Shown piece after piece: positions 1 to 11,222 of a stretch of DNA of 64,000 nucleotides. The stretch lies in the NCBI GenBank assembly GCA_947184155.2, contig CAMXCT020000475.1, positions 7,861 through 71,860 of the forward strand, written 5' to 3'. Position 1 is the first letter of the stretch. Each line of letters opens with the position of its first letter. A model generated the notes under the pieces. It had not been told where the DNA came from. It did not search any database and saw only the letters and a program-made list of their open reading frames with translations. The position numbers and the translations under genes are program-made. Origin of the DNA: Cladocopium goreaui (taxonomy: Eukaryota > Sar > Dinophyceae > Suessiales > Symbiodiniaceae).

Positions 1-310
1 CCTTCACTGCCATGGTGTTTTGGTGTGGCGGAGGGCTGTTTTCAGCACCGGGAAAAGGTTGGCAAAATTGGCAAAAGACTATTTTTAATAGGATTTCAGA
101 AGGGACGTTAGACACTTTTTTGGTGCGATTTCGTGGCGTGTCCGTCCTTCACTGCCATGGTGTTTTGGTGTGGCGGAGTATTGGCAAAAGACTATTTTTA
201 ATAGGGTTTCACAAGGGACGTTAGACAGTTTTTTGGTGCGATTTCGTGGCGTGTCCGTCCTTCACTGCCATGGTGTTTTGGTGTGGCGGAGGGCTGTTTT
301 CAGCACCGGA
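1..310. repeat. Imperfect tandem repeat of about 111-147 bp
   Basis: The segment CCTTCACTGCCATGGTGTTT starts at 1, 148 and 259. It is followed each time by TTGGTGTGGCGGA and, in two copies, by GGGCTGTTTTCAGCACCGG. The intervening part (GGCAAAAGACTATTTTTAAT) is also repeated. Nothing coding is convincing here; the short open frames follow the repeat. Confidence 0.8.
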
Positions 311-410
311 GGCAGTACAACGGGAAACGCCGACCCCGGCAGACGCAAGGGGGAGCGCGCCAGGGAATAATACTTTTGACCCTTGTTTCGGACTACTACC
401 ACTTCGCCAG

Positions 411-503
411 CTACTACTACTACTACTTCTTCTTCTTCTTCTGGAATTGCCTTTTGAACAGAAGGGGTAGCAGGAGCAGGAGCAGCAGCAGCAGGAGGAA
501 AAA
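411..503. repeat. Trinucleotide microsatellites (CTA/CTT, then AGC/AGG)
   Basis: A CTACTACTACTACTTCTTCTT run lies at 411-442 and an AGGAGCAGCAGCAGCAGGAGG-type run at 469-503. They are separated by about 25 bp of nonrepetitive sequence. Confidence 0.8.
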
Positions 504-557
504 GTAGCTAAATTACTTTACTTCGTGTGATCCCCACCATGACATTTATACATTTTC

Positions 558-925
558 TTACTGGCAAATCTTCAGGCATTCTATCTGACATATCTTCTGG
601 CATTCAATCTGGCATTCTATCTGGCATATCTTCTGGCATATATTCTGACATATCTTCTGGCATTCTATCTGACATATCTTCTGGCATATATTCTGACATA
701 TCTTCTGGCATATCTTCTGGCATATCTTCTGGCACATCTTCTGGCATATCTATCTGGCATATCTTCTGGCATATTTTCTGGCATTCTATCTGGCAAATCT
801 TCTGGCATTCTATCTGGCATTCTATCTGGCATATCTTCTCGCATATTATCTGGCATTCTATCTGGCATTCTATCTGGCATATCTTCTGGCATATCTTCTG
901 ACATTCTTTCTGACATTCTTTCTAA
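558..925. repeat. 12-bp minisatellite (TCTGGCATATCT)
   Basis: About 30 copies of a 12-bp unit TCTGGCATATCT, with variants TCTGGCATTCTA and TCTGACATATCT. Because 12 is a multiple of three, it stays open as SGIS-type repeats in one frame and as a reverse-strand frame. This is repeat-driven, not evidence for a gene. Confidence 0.9.
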
Positions 926-964
926 CTTTCTTCTGCACATTCTTTGTCCCATATCTTCCTACAT

Positions 965-1164
965 GAGGTCCGGCAGGGAACACTTGGCGTGGATACTCGC
1001 GGTTGAGGTCCGGCAGGGAACACTGGGCGTGGATGGTCGTGGTTGAGGTCCGGCAGGGAACACTGGGCGGGGATGGTCGTGGTTTAGGTCCGGCAGGGAA
1101 CACTGGGCGTGGATGGTCGTGGTTGAGGTCCGGCAGAGAACACTGTGGATCGCGGGTCGCAGTT
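965..1164. repeat. 40-bp tandem repeat, five copies
   Basis: The motif GAGGTCCGGCAGGGAACACT starts at 965, 1005, 1045, 1085 and 1125, giving an exact 40-bp period. The fourth copy begins TAGG instead of GAGG, and the last copy degenerates after AACACTGTGGAT. Confidence 0.93.
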
Positions 1165-1291
1165 GAGCAAGGACGACGAGGACGACGAGGACGACGAGGA
1201 GGACGAGGAGGAGGAGGAGAGGAGGACGAGGCAGGAGGAGGCGGAGGAGGAGGAGGAGAAGGAGGAGGAGGAGAAGGAGGAGGAGGCAACT
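1165..1291. repeat. GAC/GAG purine-rich trinucleotide tract
   Basis: A run of GACGACGAG changes into GAGGAGGAG and GGAGGAGAAGG. It gives acidic open frames on the plus strand that I treat as artefacts. Confidence 0.85.
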
Positions 1292-1427
1292 GACATAAAA
1301 TCTAACAACCCTCACCTGGCAGGTGGGGAATAAATCAAAATAATGCGGCTCTAGTGAGACTAAGCCCCAAGAATTTTAGAGTTCTTTGGTGTGTCCAAGC
1401 TATTCAAAGCTTAGGAATCAGCAAAAT

Positions 1428-1910
1428 ATGATTGTGGTCGACCTGTGCGGGCAAGATCGAGCAAGCGGAGCAATTCCAGGCACGGCACACATCCCGGCCA
1501 TGGATTTGCTGAAAGAGATCGGGACGTACGTGGAGAAGTTTCGGCACCAGCCGATTGTGACATTTTTTTGCCAATATTCGGCGCATAGGGCTCCGACAGT
1601 GGCTTGATGCATTTGTAGCAATACACTGTTTCTGTTTTTGTTTTTGGTTTCAATTGGTTTACCATGGTTTACCACCCTTCAAAAGCATTCAAAAGCGACA
1701 TTTTCCGGAGGGGAAAACCAAAGCAACAAGGTCGCCAACTTCTTCAGAAAGAGCTGCCCGTCCAAGCAGCGCGTCATGGTGCTTGAAGGAGGCTTCAGGG
1801 GATGGGAGGCCCATGACCTCCCTATCCAGCAGATGGAGACGACAATGTCTCAGATGGCGTGTGACCAGCTGGCCTTGAAGATTGGCCAGAATGTCTCGAA
1901 GGTCAACTGA
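1428..1910 (+). CDS. Rhodanese/CDC25-like domain, 5'-truncated first array copy
   Basis: Two exons: 1428-1598 (57 codons) and 1731-1910 (59 codons plus TGA). They are joined by a 132-bp GT-AG intron (GTGGCTTG...CAACAAG, phase 0). The joined protein has a rhodanese fold signature: an IVVDLCGQD strand, GAIPGTAHIP, the loop FFCQYSAHRAPT with a CX5R active-site pattern, and the C-terminal LEGGFRGWE signature. The ...C-X5-R-A-P loop and GGF-GW ending are like CDC25/ACR2-type rhodaneses (arsenate reductase or dual-specificity phosphatase families). The true substrate cannot be told. ATG 1428 may be internal, since upstream exons expected from the other copies are missing; sequence left of 1331 belongs to unrelated repeats. 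The intron phase and the continuous VANFF join support the model. Confidence 0.7.
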
Positions 1911-3161
1911 TGAGCTTTCATGACCAGCCACAGTCGAATACCTGCCCAATCATTGTCTATGGCAATCACAGTTGAATACCTGCAGTCAATTGCAGTCAGT
2001 ATCACCCCTGGGTCGAGGCCAACATTGCTTCACCCACAAAACGCTGAAGCGCAGAGAACTGTAGAAAACAGAGTGGTCAGTCACGATTAGTCAAGGTTGG
2101 TCTGACATGGTGTCGAGTCTTTTTTTTGGTTCCTTGTGGCGTTGTGGCTGACGGCCATCACAAGCAGCGCGCCATTTTGAGACGAAAGCAGATTCCCGGC
2201 TGAGGTGGACATCTCTTTGCAATATCTACCGCTCCTCAGCCGAGTGCTTTCAGCTACCTGAGGCTCCAGGCGGGGCCACGGCACTCAGAGGTTTGCCTTG
2301 GTCGGGCTGGCTGGGTGGTTTGAAGATGTTTCAAATTTGTTGCATATTTGACATGTCAATCATTTGAAGGATATGATATGATTATGTGCTTAATTAATCA
2401 ATATTTGCTTAGTAACAGAGGCACTGCCTGTTGCATCTGTTGCGCCCAGCCCAAAAGCAGCCAGGGTATAGCGATGTGCCATGATCGACTAGTGCATACT
2501 CATGACATCTCATGACGATGGTGGTGATGATGATGGTGACGACGATGATGATCCTTTCAGGTTTAAGACGGGTTTGGCATGTTTTGCCAAGTTGAGTCTG
2601 ATGCCAAGTATGAACTGCTATGCGTATGTACCCATGATGATGATGATGATGATAGATGATAGATGATAGATGATAGATGATAGATGATAGATGATAGATG
2701 ATAGATGATAGATGATAGATGATAGATGATAGATGATGATGACGATGACGATTGCGATTGCGATGACTTGCTATGATTTGCCGTTTTTTGCCAAGTAAAG
2801 TCTGACGCCAGGCAGCCTTGGCTTGGAGGCCTTACGTTTGGGACCTGAGGAAATGTCTGACTAAGACATCATGTGTGAGTTATCTAGAGAAGTGGAAAAA
2901 GCAGTCTGGACAGGCATTCTGCCGGAAGGAAATCAACATGGATTTACCTATGAGTTCATACGTTCAAAACTGCAGTCTTGAAGCAAAGTCCTTTCCCTGT
3001 GTTTAAGGAAGGGGAAAGGGTGAGCCAAAAGCAAGACATGTGATATCATGATCATGAGATCTTTAGGTCGAAGCAAACCGAATAGGTTTCGTTCTGCAGC
3101 AACTTCCACATCTCAACGCCGAGCCATTCAGCACCGGATAGCCTTGGCTTTTCTGCGCTTT
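1911..3161 (+). other. Array spacer (noncoding), first copy
   Basis: No convincing gene. It contains a conserved stretch with GAATACCTGC repeats, TTGCTTCACCCACAAAACGC, an AT-rich patch (GTGCTTAATTAATCAATATT) and a GATGAT-rich tract. The same spacer is repeated in each unit, with indels. The sequence of an intact spacer is what shows that the break at 15921/55366 is an insertion. Confidence 0.7.
2636..2745. repeat. ATGATAG heptamer expansion in spacer microsatellite
   Basis: All units carry a short GATGATGATGACGACG tract here (about 5396-5445, 8047-8100, 10730-10800, 13320-13395 and 55615-55670). Only the first unit has expanded to about a dozen ATGATAG heptamers. Confidence 0.85.
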
Positions 3162-3179
3162 GCTTTTTCCTTTTTAGCC
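3162..3179 (+). promoter_or_regulatory. Candidate 3' splice (cis or spliced-leader) acceptor before the first ATG
   Basis: A pyrimidine-rich run TTTGCTTTTTCCTTTTTAG ends two bases before ATG 3180. The same arrangement precedes ATG 5870, 8526, 11223 and 56109. In dinoflagellates such a site just upstream of the start codon is typical of spliced-leader trans-splicing. An ordinary intron acceptor is equally possible from sequence alone. Confidence 0.45.
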
Positions 3180-4658
3180 ATGCAGATGCAGATGATGAAT
3201 CCGATGCAGCCGATGCAGCAGATGCAGCCACGCTTGGTGCTGCAGCAGGCTGTGCTCAAGCAGCCAGCGGTGCTGTCGCATGCGCGGCCAGCGCAGCCGT
3301 GGCTTGGACAGGTGCATCAGCTTGGTCAGTTGAATCCTGCGCGGCCCATGGCGATGCCAGTGGCGATGCCAACGCCCATCGTGAAGGCCGTGGTCAAGCC
3401 CGTGGCCAGGCCATTACGTTGGGTTTATGCTGCCCCTATGCAGCGCAACCAAATCAACCAAGGACGCACCAATCAGGTGGTCCTCCGGTGCCAAGAGCTT
3501 GTGGCGACGAAGGTGATGGCTCCGGAACAGAAGGAGCTTCCCAAGGAGCTTCCCAAGGAGCTTCCCAAGGAGCTTCCCAAGGAGCTTCCCAAGGAGCTTC
3601 CCAAGGAGCTTCCCAAAGAGGCCGGGTGTGTTGGGGATGCCCCATCGACTTTTAAGTTTTTTGGGAATTTAGCCTCTTCCGGTTTTGTCAAGAGTCAAAA
3701 TGATCAAAATGTTAATTTGTTATAATTTGTTCATATTTGTTCCAGTTGGTTTGCCTCCCACGCAAAGCAGGTGGTGTCCATGCAGGTGAAGCCACGGCGC
3801 AAAGAGCTCCCGCTGATTGAGGGTCAAGTCCCCAAAGATGCCGGTGTGGATGGCATGCACCCAATCGATTTCAAAGCGTTTTGGGAGCAGAGCCTCTTCA
3901 AGTTTTTGTCAAGTATATAATAGTTAATTTATGTTCATTTGTTCCAGTCGCCTTCGCCGCAAGCCTGCAAGCCTTGGGTTCCAAGAGATTCTCTCATGAT
4001 CTCTCATGTTATTTTACCCCATGGGAGGTACAGTATGTATGGCATTGCTTTTGCATTGGTTTTGCATGTTTTGGTTTCACAAAATAAATCAAAATAATGC
4101 GGCTCTAGTGAGACTAAGCCCCAAGAATTTTAGAATTCTTTGGTGTGTCCAAGCTATTCAAAGCTTAGGAATCAGCAAAATATGATTGTGGTCGACCTGC
4201 GCGGGCAAGATCGAGCAAGCGGAGCAATTCCAGGCACGGCACACATCCCGGCCATGGATTTGCTGAAAGAGATCGGGACGTACGTGGAGAAGTTTCAGCA
4301 CCAGCCGATTGTGGCATTTTTTTGCCAATATTCGGCGCATAGGGCTCCGACAGTGGCTTGATGCATTTGTAGCAATACACTGTTTTTGTTTTTGGTTTCA
4401 ATTGGTTTACCATGGTTGACCACCCTTCAAAAGCATTCAAAAGCGACATTTTCCGGAGGGGAAAACCAAAGCAACAAGGTCGCCAACTTCTTCAGAAAGA
4501 GCTGCCCGTCCAAGCAGCGCGTCGTGGTGCTTGAAGGAGGCTTCAGGGGATGGGAGGCCCATGACCTCCCTATCCAGCAGATGGAGACGACAATGTCTCA
4601 GATGGCGTGTGACCAGCTGGCCTTGAAGATTGGCCAGAATGTCTCGAAGGTCAACTGA
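3180..4658 (+). CDS. Q/M/P-rich protein with rhodanese/CDC25-like C-terminus, array gene 1
   Basis: Exon a starts at ATG 3180, right after a TTTTTAG acceptor. It encodes MQMQMMNPMQ, a Gln/Pro/Val-rich region (KAVVKPVARPLRWVYA) and seven KELP tetrapeptides; the open frame ends at 3725, but the donor was not resolved. Exon b (about 3746-3901) follows TTCCAG and encodes VVSMQVKPRRKELP...PKDAGVDGMHPIDFKAF. Its PKDAG/DFKAF part resembles the end of exon a (PKEAG/TFKFF), so this module was duplicated. Rhodanese exons are 4182-4352 and 4479-4658, with a 126-bp phase-0 GT-AG intron. The CX5R cysteine (codon at 4323) is present. The N-terminal part is unrecognised; the rhodanese part suggests a CDC25/ACR2-like sulphur- or phosphate-handling fold. 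The exon b/c borders remain uncertain. Confidence 0.6.
3530..3621 (+). repeat. 12-bp coding VNTR (KELP repeat)
   Basis: The unit AAGGAGCTTCCC encodes Lys-Glu-Leu-Pro. Counts differ between array genes: seven here, three near 6220-6260, five near 8886-8950 (last one KELL), five near 11565-11625 and four near 56448-56497. All changes keep the frame. Confidence 0.9.
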
Positions 4659-5404
4659 TGAGCTTTCATGACCAGCCACAGTCGAATACCTGCCCAATCA
4701 TTGTCTATGGCAATCACAGTTGAATACCTGCAGTCAATTGCAGTCAGTATCACCCCTGGGTCGAGGCCAACATTGCTTCACCCACAAAACGCTGAAGCGC
4801 AGAGAACTGTAGAAAACAGAGAGTGGTCAGTCACGATTAGTCAAGGTTGGTCTGGCATGGTGTCGAGTCTTTTTTTTGGTTCCTTGTGGCGTTGTGGCTG
4901 ACGGCCATCATAAGATCACAAGCAGCGCGCCATTTTGAGACGAAAGCAGATTCCCGGCTGAGGTGGACATTGCAATATCATGCAAGATCTACCGCTCCTC
5001 AGCCGAGTGCTTTCAGCTACCTGAGGCCCCAGATGGGGCCACGGCACTCGGAGCTTTGCCTTGGTCGGGCTGGCTGGGTGGTTTGAAGATGTTTCAAATT
5101 TGTTGCATATTTGACATGTCAATCATTTGAAGATATTTGAAGGATAAGATTATGCTTAATCAATATTTGCTTAGTAACAGAGGTACTGCCTGTTGCATCT
5201 GCTGCGCCCAGTCCAAAAGCAGCCAGGGTATAGCGATGTGCCATGATCGACTAGTGCATACTCATGACATCTCATGAAAGTGGTGGTGATGATGATGGTG
5301 ACGACGATGATGATCCTTTCAGGTTTAAGACGGGTTTGGCATGTTTTGCCAAGTTGAGTCTGATGCCAAGTATGAACTGCTATGCGTATGTACCCATGAT
5401 CATG

Positions 5405-5435
<31 letters not shown>

Positions 5436-5869
5436 TGACGATTGCGATTGCGATGACTTGCTATGATTTGCCGTTTTTTGCCAAGTAAAGTCTGACGCCA
5501 GGCAGCCTTGGCTTGGAGGCCTTACGTTTGGGACCTGAGGAAATGTCTGCCTAAGACATCATGTGTGAGTTATCTAGAGAAGTGGAAAAAGCATTCTGGA
5601 CAGGCATTCTGCAAATAAACAATCAGCATGGATTTACCTATGAGTTCATGAGTTCAAAACTGCAGTCTTGAAGCAAAGTCCTTTCCCTGTGTTTAAGGAA
5701 GGGGAAAGGGTGAGCCAAAAGCAAGACATGTGATATCATGATCATGAGATCTTCAGGTCGAAGCAAACCGAATAGGTTTCGTTCTGCAGCAACTTCCACA
5801 TCTCAACGCCGAGCCATTCAGCACCGGATAGCCTTGGCTTTTCTGCGCTTTGCTTTTTCCTTTTTAGCC

Positions 5870-7319
5870 ATGCAGATGCAGATGATGCAGATGATGCATC
5901 CGATGCAGCAGATGCAGCCACGCTTGGTGCTGCAGCAGGCTGTGCTCAAGCAGCCAGCGGTGCTGTCGCATGCGCGGCCAGCGCAGCCGTGGCTTGGACA
6001 GGTGCATCAGCTTGGTCAGTTGAATCCTGCACGGCCCATGGCGATGCCAGTGGCGATGCCAACGCCCATCGTGAAGGCCGTGGTCAAGCCCGTGGCCAGG
6101 CCATTACGATGGGTTTATGCTGCCCCTATGCAGCGCAACCAAATCAACCAAGGACGCACCAATCAGGTGGTCCTCCGATGCCAAGAGCTTGTGGCGACGA
6201 AGGTGATGGCTCCAGAACAGAAGGAGCTTCCCAAGGAGCTTCCCAAGGAGCTTCCCAAAGAGGCCGGGTGTGTTGGGGATGCCCCATCGACTTTTAAGTT
6301 TTCTGGGAATTTAGCCTCTTCCGGTTTTGTCAAGAGTCAAAATGATCAAAATGTTAATTTGTTATAATTTGTTCATATTTGTTCCAGTTGGTTTTGCCTC
6401 CCACGCAAAGCAGGTGGTGTCCATGCAGGTGAAGCCACGGCGCAAAGAGCTCCCGCTGATTGAGGGTCAAGTCCCCAAAGACGCCGGTGTGGAGGGCATG
6501 CACCCAATCGATTTCAAAGCGTTTTGGGAGCAGAGCCTCTTCAAGTTTTTTCAAGTATATATAGTTAATTTATATTAATTTATGTTCATTTGTTCCACTC
6601 GCCTTTGCCGCAAGCCTGCAAGCCTTGGGTTCCAAGAGATTCTCTCATGATCTCTCATGTTATTTTACCCCATGGGAGGTACAGTATGTATGGCATTGCT
6701 TTTGCATTGGTTTTGCATGTTTTGGTTTCACAAAATAAATCAAAATATTGCGGCTCTAGTGAGACCAAGCCCCAAGAATTTTAGAATTCTTTGCTGTGCC
6801 CAAGCTATTCAAAGCTTAGGAATCAGCAAAATATGATTGTGGTCGACCTGCGCGGGCAAGACCGAGCAAGTGGAGCAATTCCAGGCACAGCACACATCCC
6901 GGCCATGGATTTGCTCAAGGAGACCGGGTCGTACGTGGAGAAGTTTCGGCACCAGCCGATTGTGGCATTTTTTTTCCAATATTCGGCGCATAGGGCTCCG
7001 ACGGTGGCTGGATGCATTTGTAGCATTTTTTTGCAATACACTGTTTCTGTTTTTGGTTTGGATTGGTTTACCATGGTTTACCACCCTTCAAAAGCATTCA
7101 AGAGCGACATTTTCCGGAGGGGAAAACCAAAGCAACAAGGTTGCCAACTTCTTCAGAAAGAGCTGCCCGTCCAAGCAGCGCGTCGTGGTGCTTGAAGGAG
7201 GCTTCAGGGGATGGGAGGCCCATGACCTCCCTATCCAGCAGATGGAGACGACAATGTCTCAGATGGCGTGTGACCAGCTGGCCCTGAAGATTGGCCAGAA
7301 TGTCTCGAAGGTCAACTGA
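5870..7319 (+). CDS. Array gene 2, rhodanese-like domain lacking the catalytic cysteine
   Basis: Same structure as array gene 1: exon a 5870-6367 with only three KELP repeats, exon b from about 6388, rhodanese exons 6833-7003 and 7140-7319 with a 136-bp GT-AG intron. Two differences stand out. The codon of the CX5R cysteine is TTC (6974-6976), giving FFFQYSAHR, so a thiol-based reaction is not possible. One extra T after the exon b acceptor (TTGGTTTTGCC against TTGGTTTGCC in other units) shifts frame unless splicing uses the later AAGCAG. The tail of exon b is also shortened (AAGTTTTTTCAAG). Either a pseudoenzyme or a decaying gene; the frame of both rhodanese exons is otherwise intact. Confidence 0.55.
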
Positions 7320-8525
7320 TGAGCTTTCATGACCAGCCACAGTCGAATACCTGCCCAATCATTGTCTATGGCAATCACAGTTGAATACCTGCAGTCAATT
7401 GCAGTCAGTATCACCCCTGGGTCGAGGCCAACATTGCTTCACCCACAAAACGCTGAAGCGCAGAGAACTGTAGAAAACAGAGTGGTCAGTCACGATTAGT
7501 CAAGGTTGGTCTGACATGGTGTCGAGTCTTTTTTTTGGTTCCTTGTGGCGTTGTGGCTGACGGCCATCATAAGATCACAAGCAGCGCGCCATTTTGAGAC
7601 GAAAGCAGATTCCCGGCTGAGGTGGACATTGCAATATCTACCGCTCCTCAGCCGAGTGCTTTCAGCTACCTGAGGCTCCAGACGGGGCCACGGCACTCGG
7701 AGGTTTGCCTTGGTCGGGCTGGCTGGGTGGTTTGAAGATGTTTCAAATTTGTTGCATATTTGACATGTCAATCATTTGAAGGATATGATATGATTATGTG
7801 CTTAATTAATCAATATTTGCTTAGTAACAGAGGCACTGCCTGTTGCATCTGTTGCGCCCAGCCCAAAAGCAGCCAGGGTATAGCGATGTGCCATGATCGA
7901 CTAGTGCATACTCATGACATCTCATGAAAGTGGTGGTGATGATGATGGTGACGACGATGATGATTCTTTCAGGTTTAAGACGGGTTTGGCATGTTTTGCC
8001 AAGTTGAGTCTGATGCCAAGTATGAACTGCTATGCGTATGTACCCATGATCATGATGATGATGATGATGATGACGATGATGACGACGGCGATGACGATTG
8101 CGATTGCGATGACTTGCTATGATTTGCCGTTTTTTGCCAAGTAAAGTCTGACGCCAGGCAGCCTTGGCTTGGAGGCCTTACGTTTGGGACCTGAGGAAAT
8201 GTCTGCCTAAGACATCATGTGTGAGTTATCTAGAGAAGTGGAAAAAGCATTCTGGACAGGCATTCTGCAAATAAACAATCAGCATGGATTTACCTATGAG
8301 TTCATGAGTTCAAAACTGCAGTCTTGAAGCAAAGTCCTTTCCCTGTGTTTAAGGAAGGGGAAAGGGTGAGCCAAAAGCAAGACATGTGATATCATGATCA
8401 TGAGATCTTTAGGTCGAAGCAAACCGAATAGGTTTCGTTCTGCAGCAACTTCCACATCTCAACGCCGAGCCATTCAGCACCGGATAGCCTTGGCTTTTCT
8501 GCGCTTTGCTTTTTCCTTTTTAGCC

Positions 8526-9998
8526 ATGCAGATGCAGATGATGCATCCGATGCAGCCGATGCAGCAGATGCAGCCACGCTTGGTGCTGCAGCAGGCTGTG
8601 CTCAAGCAGCCAGCGGTGCTGTCGCATGCGCGGCCAGCGCAGCCGTGGCTTGGACAGGTGCATCAGCTTGGTCAGTTGAATCCTGCGCGGCCCATGGCGA
8701 TGCCAGTGGCGATGCCAGTGGCGATGCCAACGCCCATCGTGAAGGCCGTGGTCAAGCCCGTGGCCAGGCCATTACGATGGGTTTATGCTGCCCCTATGCA
8801 GCGCAACCAAATCAACCAAGGACGCACCAATCAGGTGGTCCTCCGATGCCAAGAGCTTGTGGCGACGAAGGTGATGGCTCCAGAACAGAAGGAGCTTCCC
8901 AAGGAGCTTCCCAAGGAGCTTCCCAAGGAGCTTCCCAAGGAGCTTCTCAAAGAGGCCGGGTGTGTTGGGGATGCCCCATCGACTTTTAAGTTTTTTGGGA
9001 ATTTAGCCTCTTCCGGTTTTGTCAAGAGTCAAAATGATCAAAATGTTAATTTGTTATAATTTGTTCATATTTGTTCCAGTTGGTTTGCCTCCCACGCAAA
9101 GCAGGTGGTGTCCATGCAGGTGAAGCCACGGCGCAAAGAGCTCCCGCTGATTGAGGGTCAAGTCCCCAAAGACGCCGGTGTGGAGGGCATGCACCCAATC
9201 GATTTCAAAGCGTTTTGGGAGCAGAGCCTCTTCAAGTTTTTGTCAAGTATATAATAGTTAATTTATGTTCATTTGTTCCAGTCGCCTTTGCCGCAAGCCT
9301 GCAAGCCTTGGGTTCCAAGAGATTCTCTCATGATCTCTCATGTTATTTTACCCCATGGGAGGTACAGGTACAGTATGTATGGCATTGCTTTTGCATTGGT
9401 TTTGCATGTTTTGGTTTCACAAAATAAATCAAAATATTGCGGCTCTAGTGAGACCAAGCCCCAAGAATTTTAGAATTCTTTGCTGTGCCCAAGCTATTCA
9501 AAGCTTAGGAATCAGCAAAATATGATTGTGGTCGACCTGCGCGGGCAAGACCGAGCAAGCGGAGCAATTCCAGGCACGGCACACATCCCGGCCATGGATT
9601 TGCTGAAAGAGATCGGGACGTACGTGGAGAAGTTTCAGCACCAGCCGATTGTGGCATTTTTTTGCCAATATTCGGCGCATAGGGCTCCGACAGTGGCTTG
9701 ATGCATTTGTAGCAATACACTGTTTTTGTTTTTGGTTTCAATTGGTTTACCATGGTTGACCACCCTTCAAAAGCATTCAAAAGCGACATTTTCCGGAGGG
9801 GAAAACCAAAGCAACAAGGTCGCCAACTTCTTCAGAAAGAGCTGCCCGTCCAAGCAGCGCGTCGTGGTGCTTGAAGGAGGCTTCAGGGGATGGGAGGCCC
9901 ATGACCTCCCTATCCAGCAGATGGAGACGACAATGTCTCAGATGGCGTGTGACCAGCTGGCCTTGAAGATTGGCCAGAATGTCTCGAAGGTCAACTGA
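8526..9998 (+). CDS. Q/M/P-rich rhodanese-like protein, array gene 3
   Basis: Exon a 8526-9059 begins after the TTTTTAG acceptor and encodes the MQMQMMHPMQ start. It has an extra AMPV tetrapeptide (a 12-bp duplication near 8700) and five KELP-type repeats, the last altered to KELL. Exon b starts at about 9080. Rhodanese exons are 9522-9692 and 9819-9998, with an intact CX5R loop (FFCQYSAHRAPT) and the LEGGFRGW motif. This is the best preserved copy together with array gene 1; the exon borders between b and the rhodanese part are inferred only by comparison among units. Confidence 0.6.
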
Positions 9999-10730
9999 TG
10001 AGCTTTCATGACCAGCCACAGTCGAATACCTGCCCAATCATTGTCTATGGCAATCACAGTTGAATACCTGCAGTCAATTGCAGTCAGTATCACCCCTGGG
10101 TCGAGGCCAACATTGCTTCACCCACAAAACGCTGAAGCGCAGAGAACTGTAGAAAACAGAGTGGTCAGTCACGATTAGTCAAGGTTGGTCTGGCATGGTG
10201 TCGAGTCTTTTTTTTGGTTCCTTGTGGCGTTGTGGCTGACGGCCATCATAAGATCACAAGCAGCGCGCCATTTTGAGACGAAAGCAGATTCCCGGCTGAG
10301 GTGGACATTGCAATATCTGCACTACCGCTCCTCAGCCGAGTGCTTTCAGCTACCTGAGGCCCCAGACGGGGCCACGGCACTCGGAGGTTTGCCTTGGTCG
10401 GGCTGGCTGGGTGGTTTGAAGATGTTTCAAATTTGTTGCATATTTGACATGTCAATCATTTGAAGGATATGATTATGTGCTTAATTAATCAATATTTGCT
10501 TAGTAACAGAGGCACTGCCTGTTGCATCTGTTGCGCCCAGCCCAAAAGCAGCCAGGGTATAGCGATGTGCCATGATCGACTAGTGCATACTCATGACATC
10601 TCATGACGATGGTGGTGATGATGATGGTGACGACGATGATGATCCTTTCAGGTTTAAGACGGGTTTGGCATGTTTTGCCAAGTTGAGTCTGATGCCAAGT
10701 ATGAACTGCTATGCGTATGTACCCATGACC

Positions 10731-10761
<31 letters not shown>

Positions 10762-11222
10762 CGACGACGACGACGACGACGATGACGATTGCGATTGCGA
10801 TTGCGATGACTTGCTATGATTTGCTGTTTTTTGCCAAGTAAAGTCTGACGCCAGGCGGCCTTGGCTTGGAGGCCTTACGTTTGGGACCTGAGGAAATGTC
10901 TGCCTAAGACATCATGTGTGAGTTATCTAGAGAAGCGGAAAAAGCATTCTGGACAGGCATTCTGCAAATAAAAAATCAGCATGGATTTACCTATGAGTTC
11001 ATAAGTTCAAAACTGCAGTCCTGAAGCAAAGTCCTTTCCCTGTGTTTGAGGAAGGGGAAAGGGTGAGCCAAAAGCAAGATATGTGATATCATGATCATGA
11101 GATCTTTAGGTCGAAGCAAACCGAATAGGTTTCGTTCTGCAGCAACTTCCACATCTCAACGCCGAGCCATTCAGCACCGGATAGCCTTGGCTTTTCTGCG
11201 CTTTGTTTTTTCCTTTTTAGCC

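Noticed and set aside
3299-3655. Second long frame over exon a (GASQGASQ type), conserved in the copies
   Set aside because: Openness is explained by near-identity of units and by the 12-bp repeat; the MQMQ frame has the acceptor-adjacent ATG and continuous fit with exon b style sequence.
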